Positions 14,998 through 23,370 are shown, numbered from the stretch's first letter. The stretch is DNA of 64,000 nucleotides from CAYPGJ01 sp050174775 (GCA_050174775.1 JBFXJP010000005.1:194396-258395), one strand, 5' to 3'. The notes: generated by a model not told the origin, from the letters alone. Program-made: numbers and translations.

Positions 14998-16455
14998 ATG
15001 GCGGGAGGGAGGGTGGTGTCGAGGCGCGCGTTGTTGGGCGTGCGGCCGAGGACGGAGAACCAGTTGTGGGAGTGGCTGCGTCTGGTGCTGGACGTGGAGG
15101 CGTCGCGGCGCGCGTTGGTGGAGGGGAGTGATGCGCCGTTTTCGTACGTGGCGCACGCGTTCTTCGAGGAGCGTGGCGAGCGGGACGTGGTGGTGTGGGC
15201 GAATCGGGGCGGGGGGAAGACGTTCTATGGCGCGGTGGCGACGGTGTTGGACCTGGTGTTCAAGCCGGGGATCGAGGTGCGCGTGCTTGCGGGGAGCGTG
15301 GAGCAGGGGCAGCGGATGCACGGGCACGTGCGGAGGTTGTTTGAGCGGGAGCGGCTGCGCGGGTTGGTGGACGGGAAGCCGACGGGGAGGAGTTTGCGGC
15401 TGACGAACGGGAGTGTGGTGGAGGTGAGCGCGGCTTCGGAGTCGTCGGTGCGGGGGGCGAGGCCGGTGAAGATGCGGTGTGACGAGGTGGAGTTGTTTGA
15501 TCCGGAGATCTGGGCGGCGGCGCAGCTGGCGCCGAGGAGCAGGAGGTGTGGTGGTGTGTGGGCGAAGGCGGGTGTTGAGGCGTTGAGCACGATGCATCGG
15601 CCGTGGGGGTTGATGCACGAGTTGACGGGGGACCTGGAGCGGAAGCAGTTTCGGTGGGGGGTGGTGGATGTGTTGTCGAGGTGCGCGTCAGCGCGGGAGT
15701 GTTCGTCGTGCGCGTTGTGGGAGGAGTGTGGGGGGAGAGCGAAGGGTGAGGGGGTGCGCGGGCACGTCGGGGTGGAGGATGCGGAGCGGATGAAGGGGAG
15801 GTGTTCGGAGGGAGTGTGGCGCGCGGAGATGTTGTGCGAGCGGCCGAGGAAGGACGGGCTGGTGTTTGAGGAGTTTGATGAGGGGGAGCATGTGTTCGAG
15901 GGGAGCGCGGAGGGGGAGTTGGTGTGCGGGATGGACTTTGGGTTTCGCTCGCCGACGGTGGTGTTGTGGGCGCGGGTGAGTGTGGGGGGAGTGGTGCGGG
16001 TGATTGAGGAGCGGGTGGTGTCGGGGGAGGTGTTGGAGGAGCACGTGCGGGCGATATTGGAGAGCGGGCATGGGAGGGCGAGCTGGGTGGGTGTTGATCC
16101 GGCGGGTCGCGCGCGGAACGACCAGACGGGCGTGAGCGCGGTGGGGGTGTTGCGACGGGCTGGGTTGGAGGTGCGGTCGAGGAGGGTGGGGGTGGAGGCA
16201 GGGTTGCGTGCGGTGCGTGCGCGGCTGAAGCCGGCGCGTGGTGGGGGCGCGCGGTTGCTGGTGCATGCGCGGTGTGAGGGGTTGCGGCGCGCGATGGCGA
16301 CGCATCACTACGGGGCGGGGCGCGGGGGGGATGCGGATGCGGCGCGGCCGGTGAAGGACGGGAGCGATCACGCGGCGGATGCGCTGCGGTACCTGGTGGT
16401 GAATCTGGATGTGGGGAGGGGTGGGGCTTTGGGGCCGTATTGGGAGGAGGTTTAG
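14998..16455 (+). CDS. phage large terminase (packaging ATPase and nuclease)
   Basis: 485 residues from the ATG at 14998, with GGGAGGGGG upstream. Residues 68-75 (ANRGGGKT) are the terminase-type Walker A, and residues 158-165 (MRCDEVEL) Walker B with the catalytic Glu. The C-terminal RNase H-like nuclease carries acidic residues in GMDFGF (about 312), VGVDPAG (about 364) and KDGSDHAADALR (about 453). The protein is the motor that pumps DNA into proheads and cuts it. The frame is intact and both active sites are complete. Its stop overlaps a convergent host gene by four bases, and the portal gene it should serve is 8 kb away on the other strand. Confidence 0.9.
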   Translation: MAGGRVVSRRALLGVRPRTENQLWEWLRLVLDVEASRRALVEGSDAPFSYVAHAFFEERGERDVVVWANRGGGKTFYGAVATVLDLVFKPGIEVRVLAGSVEQGQRMHGHVRRLFERERLRGLVDGKPTGRSLRLTNGSVVEVSAASESSVRGARPVKMRCDEVELFDPEIWAAAQLAPRSRRCGGVWAKAGVEALSTMHRPWGLMHELTGDLERKQFRWGVVDVLSRCASARECSSCALWEECGGRAKGEGVRGHVGVEDAERMKGRCSEGVWRAEMLCERPRKDGLVFEEFDEGEHVFEGSAEGELVCGMDFGFRSPTVVLWARVSVGGVVRVIEERVVSGEVLEEHVRAILESGHGRASWVGVDPAGRARNDQTGVSAVGVLRRAGLEVRSRRVGVEAGLRAVRARLKPARGGGARLLVHARCEGLRRAMATHHYGAGRGGDADAARPVKDGSDHAADALRYLVVNLDVGRGGALGPYWEEV

Positions 16456-16709
16456 GAGTAGATGGGGAGGAGGACTTCGGTGAAGAGGTAGATGCCGGCG
16501 CCGAGGGCGACCATGGCGAGGACGATCTGCGCGGTCATGACCGCGACATGGCGGAGGAAGCGGGCGGGGGCGAGGTCGTGGTCTGGGAGGCGGACGGCTT
16601 TGTAGGAGAAGGAGATGAAGAAGGCGAGAGGAAGGAGGAGCGTCCACCAGAGTTCATGGACGGGGAGGGGGTCGAGGAATGGTCGGTAGGCGAGGAGGAG
16701 GTCAGGCAT
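16452..16709 (-). CDS. small membrane protein
   Basis: 85 residues from the ATG at 16709. It has two predicted transmembrane helices, LWWTLLLPLAFFISFSY near residue 20 and TAQIVLAMVALGAGIYLFTE near residue 55, joined by a short basic loop. Family unknown. It overlaps the upstream membrane-protein gene by eight bases, so the two are translated together and may form one complex. Confidence 0.72.
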   Translation of the reverse strand: MPDLLLAYRPFLDPLPVHELWWTLLLPLAFFISFSYKAVRLPDHDLAPARFLRHVAVMTAQIVLAMVALGAGIYLFTEVLLPIYS

Positions 16710-17172
16710 GTCGGGGCTCCGGGCGTGGGCGCGGGGCGTGCCAGGAGGCGTCGATGATGGCGATGAGGTTGAGGAGGCCGGCGAGGGTGCAGAAGAGGGC
16801 GCCGATTTCGTTTGGTTTGGCGATGGAGACGGAGTAGGGGGGCGGTTTTTCGCCGGGGGCGGAGGGTGAGGGGGGGAGGAGACGGCCGGTGCGGGGGTCG
16901 GGCTCTTTGAGGGATTGGTGGAGGTGATCGACGGCGAAGGCGACGGGGCCGGTGAGGGCTTGCCCGAGGAACCACCACTTGTCATCGCGTCGATCGACGA
17001 CGTCGATGCCGCCGATGAGGAGTCCGGAGGTGAAGAGTCCGATGACGCCGAGGAAGATGAGGACGGCGCGTCGGGGCTGCGCGAGGACGAGGTGGCCGAG
17101 GCCCGGGAGGAGGAACGCGAGCGCGCCGGCGAGTGGTTCTGCGCGTTCGGGAGGATGGGTGGGATTGGTCAT
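16702..17172 (-). CDS. conserved multi-pass membrane protein (DUF6677-like)
   Basis: 156 residues from the ATG at 17172. After a short hydrophilic start come hydrophobic segments GALAFLLPGLGHLVL, VLIFLGVIGLFTSGLLIGG and NEIGALFCTLAGLLNLIAII. The first, with its PGLGHLxLxQ(x)RRA pattern, resembles the small membrane family (TM2/DUF6677-like) common in planctomycetes. The name is a pattern guess. The longer open frame to 17640 is low-complexity and is rejected. Confidence 0.7.
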   Translation of the reverse strand: MTNPTHPPERAEPLAGALAFLLPGLGHLVLAQPRRAVLIFLGVIGLFTSGLLIGGIDVVDRRDDKWWFLGQALTGPVAFAVDHLHQSLKEPDPRTGRLLPPSPSAPGEKPPPYSVSIAKPNEIGALFCTLAGLLNLIAIIDASWHAPRPRPEPRHA

Positions 17173-17194
17173 GGATGGGGGTTTGGGGCTCGGT

Positions 17195-17222
17195 TTGACA
17201 GGGTGATGACGGGGGGTAGTGT
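17195..17222 (+). promoter_or_regulatory. predicted promoter of the acidic-protein gene
   Basis: A consensus TTGACA (17195-17200) and TAGTGT (17217-17222) are 16 bases apart. They point toward the gene at 17307 and away from the divergent membrane-protein gene. Confidence 0.5.
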
Positions 17223-17306
17223 ACCGCCCGATCGCGGTCCTACGGGTTGGTTCGCGAGGGCGTTCGGTGGGAATGCGGACGCACAGGGAACGGAGAGGAC
17301 TTTGCC

Positions 17307-17564
17307 ATGTTGCTTCTGGATGAGCTGAAGGATGGTGCGTTGCTGGAGGAAGTCGGCGCGTCGATGTGGGGGGGCGTTGTCGAGGTGGTGATGGAGGAGG
17401 AAGAGGAAGAGGACGACGACTTCTTCGATGACGACGACGACGATGATGATGATGACGAGGAGGACGATGACTTCCTCGATGATGACGAGGAGTTCCTCGA
17501 GGACGACGAGGAGTTCGAGGACGACGACGACGTGGACGACGATGACGACGACGAGGACCTGTAA
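17307..17564 (+). CDS. small protein with an extreme acidic tail
   Basis: 85 residues from the ATG at 17307, preceded by GGAGAGGA. Residues 1-29 are an ordinary amphipathic segment (LLLDELKDGALLEEVGASMW). Everything after residue 30 is Asp/Glu with spaced Phe, Leu and Val, including ten Asp in a row. Such tails bind basic proteins, calcium or magnesium. A lysine-only H1-like protein is encoded 1.3 kb away, so a charge-matched partnership is imaginable but unproven. Codon use in the tail (GAC, GAT and GAG mixed) argues against a simple trinucleotide expansion. Confidence 0.72.
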   Translation: MLLLDELKDGALLEEVGASMWGGVVEVVMEEEEEEDDDFFDDDDDDDDDDEEDDDFLDDDEEFLEDDEEFEDDDDVDDDDDDEDL

Positions 17565-17632
17565 TCCTCGGCCTGCGTGCGTGAGGGGTGGGGGTGGTGG
17601 AGGAGGGTGTCCGGGGGGCCGATGTTCTCGGC

Positions 17633-18118
17633 ATGGACAAGACGCAGGATCGGTCTGGGCAGGGTGGGGGCGACGTCGGCGGGCGCGCGGGTGGCGGGGA
17701 TGCGCCGGAGGGCGGGGGGTGGAACGGGCTGCTGGATCGGCGGAGCGGGCTGGACCGGCGTGATTTTCAGCGCGCGATGGGAGGGGGGAGCGGGGAAGAC
17801 CTGGGACGTCGGCGTGGGGCGGGTCGGCGTCTGTCGGACTTCACGAAGAGCGCGGAGGAGGGGGAGTTCACGAAGGAGCAGTTCCTGTTCGTGCAGGGCG
17901 TGGAGGCGTTCAAGCGCGCGAATGCGAAGGCGTATCCGACATGGACGGACGTGCTGGAGGTGATCCGGTTGCTGGGGTATCGGAAGACGGCGCGGAGCGA
18001 GATCGAGCTGCGGAACGCGGAGGATTGGCTGGAGGCGCCGGACGCGGAGTCGGGGGTTCGGCCGAAGGGTTGGGAGAAGAGGTCTGGCGGGAGGGGGAAG
18101 CGCGGGGAGGCGGCGTAG
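17633..18118 (+). CDS. conserved hypothetical protein
   Basis: 161 residues from the ATG at 17633; a GTG at 17588 would lengthen it. The N-terminal 60 residues are Gly-rich with two copies of an Arg-pair motif (DRRSGLDRRDF and GRRRGAGRR). A compact helical domain follows (FTKEQFLFVQGVEAFKRANA, then YPTWTDVLEVIRLLGYRK). The tail is basic. The domain pattern TWxDVLEVIRxLGYRK looks conserved, but I cannot name it. The protein has no membrane segment. Confidence 0.66.
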   Translation: MDKTQDRSGQGGGDVGGRAGGGDAPEGGGWNGLLDRRSGLDRRDFQRAMGGGSGEDLGRRRGAGRRLSDFTKSAEEGEFTKEQFLFVQGVEAFKRANAKAYPTWTDVLEVIRLLGYRKTARSEIELRNAEDWLEAPDAESGVRPKGWEKRSGGRGKRGEAA

Positions 18119-18238
18119 GAAAAGCAGAACGCGGAAAGTGAAAAGAGGAAATGAAGAGGGGTGGTTGGCGGGTGGTGGTTGCGCGGTGCGCAGAGGCGAG
18201 ATGATGAGAAGGGGTAGGGCATGGCGCCCTCACCCCGC

Positions 18239-18265
18239 CCTCTCCCATGCTGCGCATGGGAGAGG
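18239..18265. repeat. REP-like intergenic hairpin
   Basis: The arms CCTCTCCCATGC and GCATGGGAGAGG form a perfect twelve-base-pair stem around the loop TGC, preceded by CCCTCACCCC. The sequence resembles the CCCTCTCCC/GGGAGAGGG dispersed elements found between genes in many bacteria. No T-run follows, so it is not an intrinsic terminator. Confidence 0.6.
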
Positions 18266-18303
18266 AGGCCGAGCGGGCGGCGTGTGGGGCGCGCGGCGTG
18301 TGA

Positions 18304-18573
18304 TTACTTGTTGGCGTTCTTGTAGTAGTCGGCGTTGATCTGGACGTACTTGCGCCATTCGTCCGGGAGGTCTTCCTCGGGGAAGATGGCTTTGACGGGG
18401 CACTCGTCGACGCAGAGGCCGCAGTCGATGCAGGTGTCGGGGTCGATGTAGAGCTGTTGTGCGGGTGAGTGGTCCTGATCGGACTTGGTGGGGTGGATGC
18501 AGTCGACGGGGCAGACGTCGACGCAGGAGGTGTCTTTGGTGCCGATGCAGGGTTCCGCGATGACGTGTGGCAT
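18304..18573 (-). CDS. fdxA: FdxA-type 7Fe ferredoxin
   Basis: 89 residues from the ATG at 18573. The first cysteine set (PCIGTKDTSCVDVCPVDC) matches the [3Fe-4S]/[4Fe-4S] arrangement of FdxA-type ferredoxins, with CVDVCPVDCIHP. The second set (CIDCGLCVDECP) binds a [4Fe-4S] cluster. Length and the C-terminal WRKYVQINADYY helix are normal for the family. It is a soluble electron carrier; the redox partners are not in the window. A longer upstream frame to 18789 crosses a terminator and has no protein character. Confidence 0.92.
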   Translation of the reverse strand: MPHVIAEPCIGTKDTSCVDVCPVDCIHPTKSDQDHSPAQQLYIDPDTCIDCGLCVDECPVKAIFPEEDLPDEWRKYVQINADYYKNANK

Positions 18574-18676
18574 TGGGGGCTGATGGTCCGTGTGGAGTGT
18601 GGTGGAGGTGCGTGGTGAGTCGGGAGGGAGTTTGGTGTAGGGGGGGTGTGATGATAGAGGGTGGGAGGTGGGATGC

Positions 18677-18709
18677 AAAAAAAACGACGAGGCCGAGGGA
18701 TGCTCGGCC
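18677..18709 (-). terminator. intrinsic terminator of the H1-like gene
   Basis: Read on the minus strand, GGCCGAG and CTCGGCC form a stem with a short loop, followed by eight T residues (the A-run at 18677-18684). It lies downstream of the gene at 18848-19060. Confidence 0.8.
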
Positions 18710-18847
18710 CCGCGTTTGTTGTTCTGTGGCGCTGGGGAGGGAGGGCGATCGCGTCCTCCATCCCTTGCGGTTCTCGTCGTGGTGTACACGCCCGACGAGA
18801 TCCGGTTCCCCCGAAAGTCCCCCCGGGGTTGAGGACCCGATCGGGTC

Positions 18848-19060
18848 TCACATCATCATCATGGGAGCGGCGGCCGCCTTCTTCTTGCGGCGTGCCTTCT
18901 TCTTCTTGCCGGCCTTCTTCTTGCCGGTCTTCTTGGCAGCCTTCTTCTTGCCCTTCTTCTTGGCGGCCTTCTTCTTGCCCTTCTTCTTGGCGGCCTTCTT
19001 ACGACCGGCCTTCTTGGCGCCCTTCTTCTTGGCTTTCTTCTTGGCTCGCTTCTTGGCCAT
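18848..19060 (-). CDS. lysine-rich histone-H1-like protein
   Basis: 70 residues from the ATG at 19060, with GAGGAGG upstream. The whole protein is built of Lys/Ala/Gly with repeats of the type KKAAKKKGKK, as in bacterial H1-like nucleoid proteins and the C-terminal tails of eukaryotic H1. It ends in AAAAPMMMM, four methionines, which is unusual. It probably binds and condenses DNA or RNA. Transcription ends at the hairpin at 18677-18709. Confidence 0.85.
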   Translation of the reverse strand: MAKKRAKKKAKKKGAKKAGRKKAAKKKGKKKAAKKKGKKKAAKKTGKKKAGKKKKARRKKKAAAAPMMMM

Positions 19061-19274
19061 GGACTGAACCTCCTCTAAAGAGTCGGAGCGTGAGGAACGT
19101 CTACGCGGGCGAGTCAGCGCCACTTTCCGCAGCCTCGCCGCCTCACAGTGTACGGCTTTATCGGTGTGTCGTCGCGTGCATCTTCAATAGGAAGGGGTGG
19201 GAGAGGGGCGTGGGGCGAGGGGTGGCGATAGACTCGGCGCGTCGGAACGGGGGCGCGAAGACGAGGAGCGAGGC

Positions 19275-20528
19275 GTGGGCGCGATCGAGACGTATCGGCT
19301 GTCGTGCGGTTTGCCGGTGGTGGTGGAGACGATGTCGAACGTGCGCTCGGCGGGCGTTTCGTGGCTGATTCCCGCGGGATCAGCGCTTGATCCGGCGGGG
19401 CGCGAGGGGCTGAGCGCGATGTGGTCGCACCTGGTGTTGCGGGGCGCGGGGGAGCGGGATTCGCGGGCGCAGGCGGACGCGTTGGATGCGCTCGGGGTGA
19501 GTCGGGGGAGCGATGTGCACACGTATTCGGTGGAGTTGACGGCGACGATGCTGGGGAGTCGGGTGGTGGAGGCGTTGCCGCTGCTGGTGGACGCGGTGCG
19601 GCGGCCGAGGATCGAGCGGGAGGCGGTGGAGGCGGTGCGTGCGTTGTGCGTGCAGTCGCTGGAGGGTGTGGAGGATGATCCGCAGGAGCGGGTGATGCTG
19701 GGGTTGCGGAAGCGTCATTCGCCGGACCCGATCGGGCGCGGGCCGTATGGGACGATGGAGGGGCTGGAGGGGGCGAGCGTTGAGGAGGTGGTGGAGGGGT
19801 GGAGGGAGCGGGCGCGGCCCAGGGGAGAGGGGTCGGTATTGGCGGTGGCGGGGGCGGTGAAGGGGCGTGAGGTGGTGGATGCGCTGGAGAAGCTGACGAA
19901 GGGGTGGGAGGGGGAGGCGCCCAAAGTGATGGAGGGTGCGCAGGCCGAGCGCGGGTACGGGCATGAGGTGGATGAGACGAATCAGGTGCATATTGCGATG
20001 GGGTTTGATGCGCCTGCGGAGGGGAGCGGGGACAGCGCGCTGGAGCGGGTGACGGGGGCGGTGCTGTCGGGGGGGATGTCGGGGAGGCTGTTCACGGAGG
20101 TGCGCGAGAAGCGGAGCCTGTGCTACAGCGTGCACGCCACGTACGGGGCGGACAAGACGTATGGAAGGATGACGGCGTATTCGGGGACGACGCCGGAGCG
20201 CGCGCAGGAGACGATGGACGTCTTGTGGGGGGAGATGACGCGGATCAACGGGAAGGGTGGGGGGGTGACGAAGGAGGAGCATGCGCGCGCGGTGGTGGGC
20301 CTGAAGAGCCGGATCGTGATGAGCGGTGAGAGCACGTCGGCGCGGGCCGGGGCGTTGGCGCAGGACTGGCGGAAGCTGGGTCGGTGCCGCACGTTGGAGG
20401 AGCTGGTGTCGCAGGTGGATGGGGCGACGTGGGAGAGGGTGAACGAGTACCTGGCGCGGCGCGAGATGGGGAGGGCGACGGTGATGACGATCGGGCCGAG
20501 CGCGCTGAAGGCGCCCGTGGGGGTGTGA
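19275..20528 (+). CDS. M16-family metallopeptidase homologue lacking the zinc motif
   Basis: 417 residues from the GTG at 19275, six bases after GAGGAG; the frame is open upstream to 19197. It has the two-half M16 (insulinase/PqqL-like) layout: an N-terminal half beginning GLPVVVETMSNVRSAGVSWL and a C-terminal half with the SGRLFTEVREKRSLCYSVHA signature. The place of the zinc site HxxEH reads AMWSHLV, so the first His and the catalytic Glu are gone. It cannot be a normal zinc protease. M16 enzymes often work as an active plus an inactive subunit; no active partner is in the window. Its stop overlaps the lnt start. Confidence 0.78.
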   Translation: MGAIETYRLSCGLPVVVETMSNVRSAGVSWLIPAGSALDPAGREGLSAMWSHLVLRGAGERDSRAQADALDALGVSRGSDVHTYSVELTATMLGSRVVEALPLLVDAVRRPRIEREAVEAVRALCVQSLEGVEDDPQERVMLGLRKRHSPDPIGRGPYGTMEGLEGASVEEVVEGWRERARPRGEGSVLAVAGAVKGREVVDALEKLTKGWEGEAPKVMEGAQAERGYGHEVDETNQVHIAMGFDAPAEGSGDSALERVTGAVLSGGMSGRLFTEVREKRSLCYSVHATYGADKTYGRMTAYSGTTPERAQETMDVLWGEMTRINGKGGGVTKEEHARAVVGLKSRIVMSGESTSARAGALAQDWRKLGRCRTLEELVSQVDGATWERVNEYLARREMGRATVMTIGPSALKAPVGV

Positions 20529-22225
20529 TGATGGGGGCGCGTCGCTCGGCGTTCGGGGCGGGCGCAGTGGGGGGGTTGTGTCATGGCGTGCTGATGGCGC
20601 TGGCGTTTGCGCCGGTGGGGCTGTGGGGCGCTGCGCTCCTGGCCGTGGCGCCGCTCGCGTTGGTGGCGTGGAAGGCGAAGCGTGCGCGCTGGGCGGGGCT
20701 GGGGGCGTGCGTGGGCGCCGCGCCGATGTGGTGGTGGCTGCACCGATGGATTTGGGAGGTTTCGGCGGCGGGATTGCCGGTGCTGGTGGGGTATTTGAGT
20801 TTGTACGCGGGGGCGTTCGTGGCGATGGGGGTGCTGTGGCGGAGGGTGGTGGAGCGGAAGGGGTGGGGGGTGTGGAGGTTCTGGTGGGCGCTGCCGGTGG
20901 TGTGGTGCGGGTTGGAGATGTTCCGGGGGAGCGTGATGTGGGATGGGTATGCGTGGTTCTTCGTGGGGCATCCGGCGGTCGATTCGGACTTGGGCGTGAT
21001 GCTCGGCAGAGTGGCGGGCGCAGTCGGCGTGAGTCTTGTGGTCGCGGCGATCGGAGTGTGGGTGGTGTGGGCGGTTGAGGTGGTGCGCGGCGGGATGAAG
21101 GGATGGCTGGGCGCGCTGGTGTCGGCAGTGTTGTTCGTCGTGGCGGTTGGAGCGGGTGCTATTGCCGGGTTGCCGGTCACTGTCGCGGAGAGCGGGAACG
21201 AGGTGGATGTGCGGCTCGGGTTGGTGCAGACGAATGTGCCGCAGAGCAACAAGATGGGTTGGGGGATCGAGCAGCGGCTTGCGGACTTTGCACGGATGGA
21301 GGCGTTGACGCGGGAGGCCAAGGCGAACGGGGCGGAGGTGATCGTCTGGCCGGAGACGATGTTCGCGGGGTTGGCGTTGAACAAGGAGGCCGTGGATGCG
21401 GAGCGCGCGGCGGAGCTGCGGTACAGGGGGGGGGTGAAGAGCACGGAGTTCCACGACCGGCTGCTTGCGCTGCAGGAGGAGGTGGGGGTGCCGCTGGTGG
21501 TGGGGGCGATCGCGATGGAGGGGGTGCGGATCGAGGAGGATGAGGGGGGCATCCGTGTCGAGAGGGATGCGACGTTCAACAGCGTGTTCGTGGTGGATGG
21601 GAGCGGCGTGCGTGAGGAGCGGTACGACAAGGTGCGGCTGACGCCCTTCGGTGAGTACATGCCGTACATCTCGAAGTGGCCCTGGCTGGAGCGGCAGTTG
21701 CTGTCGCTGGGGGCGAGCGGGATGTCGTTTGATCTTGAGGCGAGTGACGCGGTGCGGACGTTGCAGGTCGATCTCGGCGGCGGGAAGTCGGTGCGGATCG
21801 GGACGCCGGTGTGTTTCGAGGGGAGCGAGGCGGGGTTGTGCCGAGCGATGGCGCGGCAGGGGGTAGATGGGCTGATCAACGTGACGAACGACGGGTGGTT
21901 CGGGAGGGCCTTGGGCGGGCGTGAGAATCACCTGATGATGGCGCGGTGGAGGGCGGTGGAGAACGGGGTTTGGGTGTCTCGCGCGGCGAACACGGGGGTG
22001 TCGTGCGTGATCGACCAGTGGGGTCGAGTTGTGGAGACGCTCCGTGCGAACGAGGAAGGGGTGCTGGTCGTAGAAGTGAGGGTCGGCGGAGGCGGCGGGA
22101 CGTTGTATAGCTCGATGCTCGGCGGATCGGTCGGCGGGTTGTGTCTCGCGGGCACGGGTTTGCTCGGCGTCGGGAGCGTGCTCGGTCGGGAGCGGAAGGG
22201 TCGAGTGGCCGATAGCAAGGGATGA
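20528..22225 (+). CDS. lnt: apolipoprotein N-acyltransferase
   Basis: 565 residues, ATG overlapping the upstream TGA by one base. The first half holds about seven transmembrane segments. The second half is a nitrilase-like domain with the Lnt triad: Glu in VIVWPETMF, Lys in RYDKVRLTPFGEY and Cys in GTPVCFEG. The enzyme adds the third acyl chain to the N-terminal Cys of lipoproteins on the outer face of the cytoplasmic membrane. The last 40 residues form one more hydrophobic segment. Its presence supports the predicted lipoproteins in this window and a Gram-negative-type envelope. Confidence 0.93.
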   Translation: MMGARRSAFGAGAVGGLCHGVLMALAFAPVGLWGAALLAVAPLALVAWKAKRARWAGLGACVGAAPMWWWLHRWIWEVSAAGLPVLVGYLSLYAGAFVAMGVLWRRVVERKGWGVWRFWWALPVVWCGLEMFRGSVMWDGYAWFFVGHPAVDSDLGVMLGRVAGAVGVSLVVAAIGVWVVWAVEVVRGGMKGWLGALVSAVLFVVAVGAGAIAGLPVTVAESGNEVDVRLGLVQTNVPQSNKMGWGIEQRLADFARMEALTREAKANGAEVIVWPETMFAGLALNKEAVDAERAAELRYRGGVKSTEFHDRLLALQEEVGVPLVVGAIAMEGVRIEEDEGGIRVERDATFNSVFVVDGSGVREERYDKVRLTPFGEYMPYISKWPWLERQLLSLGASGMSFDLEASDAVRTLQVDLGGGKSVRIGTPVCFEGSEAGLCRAMARQGVDGLINVTNDGWFGRALGGRENHLMMARWRAVENGVWVSRAANTGVSCVIDQWGRVVETLRANEEGVLVVEVRVGGGGGTLYSSMLGGSVGGLCLAGTGLLGVGSVLGRERKGRVADSKG

Positions 22226-22260
22226 TGATGGTGATGGGGTTTAAGAACAGGAGCGGATCG

Positions 22261-23370
22261 ATGGGACGATGGATGCGGGTCGCGGCGTGCGTGTCGTTGG
22301 GAGCGGGTCTGGCGTGCGGGGTGGTCGGCGCGCAGGCGGGCCAGGGGGCCGGTGTGGAGGGCGGTCAGGGCGCGACGTACGTCGATCCGGTGTCTCGTTC
22401 GGAGCTGCGTGAGCGCGCGATCGTGATGTTGGAGGAGTTGGCGCGGTCGGGGAGCGCGCTGACGCGGGCGAACGCGATGGAGGCGTTGCAGAGCGTGCCG
22501 AGCCGTGCGGAGGATTCGATCCGTGCAGGGCTTGCGGATGAGAACCAGGGTGTTCGATTCGCGGCGGCGATGACTGCGGGTCGTGCGCGGATGCGCGGGC
22601 TGGTGGAGGCGGTGCGTCCGTTGCTGCGGGACCCGTCGCCGTCGGTGCGGGCCGCGGCGATCTTTGCGATGCGGGTGAACGGTCAGAACGTGGACCCGAC
22701 GCCGCTGGCGTCGATGCTGGAGTCGCGCGACGCGGGTCTGCGCGGGAACGTGGTGATGGTGCTGGGGGAGATGGGTGACGCTTCGGCGGCGCCGATGCTG
22801 AAGGGCGCGGCGAACGATCCGCGCGCGACGGGGTCGTTGGTGGAGCAGAAGATCGTGCGTCTGCAGATCGCGGAGGCGTTGGTGAAGCTGGGCGACGCCG
22901 AGGCGGTGCAGACGGTTCGTGCGGCGCTGTATCCCTCCTCGGCTTCGGAGGTGGAGACGGCGGTGCTGGCGGCGCAGATCCTGGGGAACGTGAAGGATTC
23001 TCCCTCGGCGCCGGAGTTGATCGGTCGGGTGCGGGAGAAGTTGCGGCCGGTGGAGGACCCCTCGGCGCCTGACCGGGCGGACCCGAAGAACCCGTATCTA
23101 TGGCCGCCGGAGTTGCGCTTGGCCGCGGCGCGGTCGCTCGGGCAGATCGGTCGTCGGGAGGGTGTGTACGTGGCGGATCAGTACGCGAGGGCGGAGGAGC
23201 CGATGGTTCGTGCGTTGGCCGCGTTGGTGTATGGGGAGACGGGACGGGAGGGAGATCTGTCGAAGTTGGAGGCGATGCTGGGGGATGGGTCGGAGGGGGT
23301 TCGGTTGGCGGCTGCGGCTGGTGTTGTTCGGGTGGTGGATCGGTTGGCGGGGTCGAGAGGGGGCCGCTAG
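22261..23370 (+). CDS. exported HEAT-repeat protein
   Basis: 369 residues from the ATG at 22261, seven bases after AGGAG; an ATG at 22222 overlapping lnt has no clear site. An N-terminal signal (VAACVSLGAGLACGVVGAQA) is followed by paired helices with HEAT-like periodicity, for instance VRFAAAMTAGRARMRGLVEA and VRAAAIFAMRVNG, then ELRLAAARSLGQIG. HEAT scaffolds bind other proteins and have no catalysis. The Cys in the signal may be a lipidation site, as the gene follows lnt closely. The partner is not evident. Confidence 0.76.
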   Translation: MGRWMRVAACVSLGAGLACGVVGAQAGQGAGVEGGQGATYVDPVSRSELRERAIVMLEELARSGSALTRANAMEALQSVPSRAEDSIRAGLADENQGVRFAAAMTAGRARMRGLVEAVRPLLRDPSPSVRAAAIFAMRVNGQNVDPTPLASMLESRDAGLRGNVVMVLGEMGDASAAPMLKGAANDPRATGSLVEQKIVRLQIAEALVKLGDAEAVQTVRAALYPSSASEVETAVLAAQILGNVKDSPSAPELIGRVREKLRPVEDPSAPDRADPKNPYLWPPELRLAAARSLGQIGRREGVYVADQYARAEEPMVRALAALVYGETGREGDLSKLEAMLGDGSEGVRLAAAAGVVRVVDRLAGSRGGR

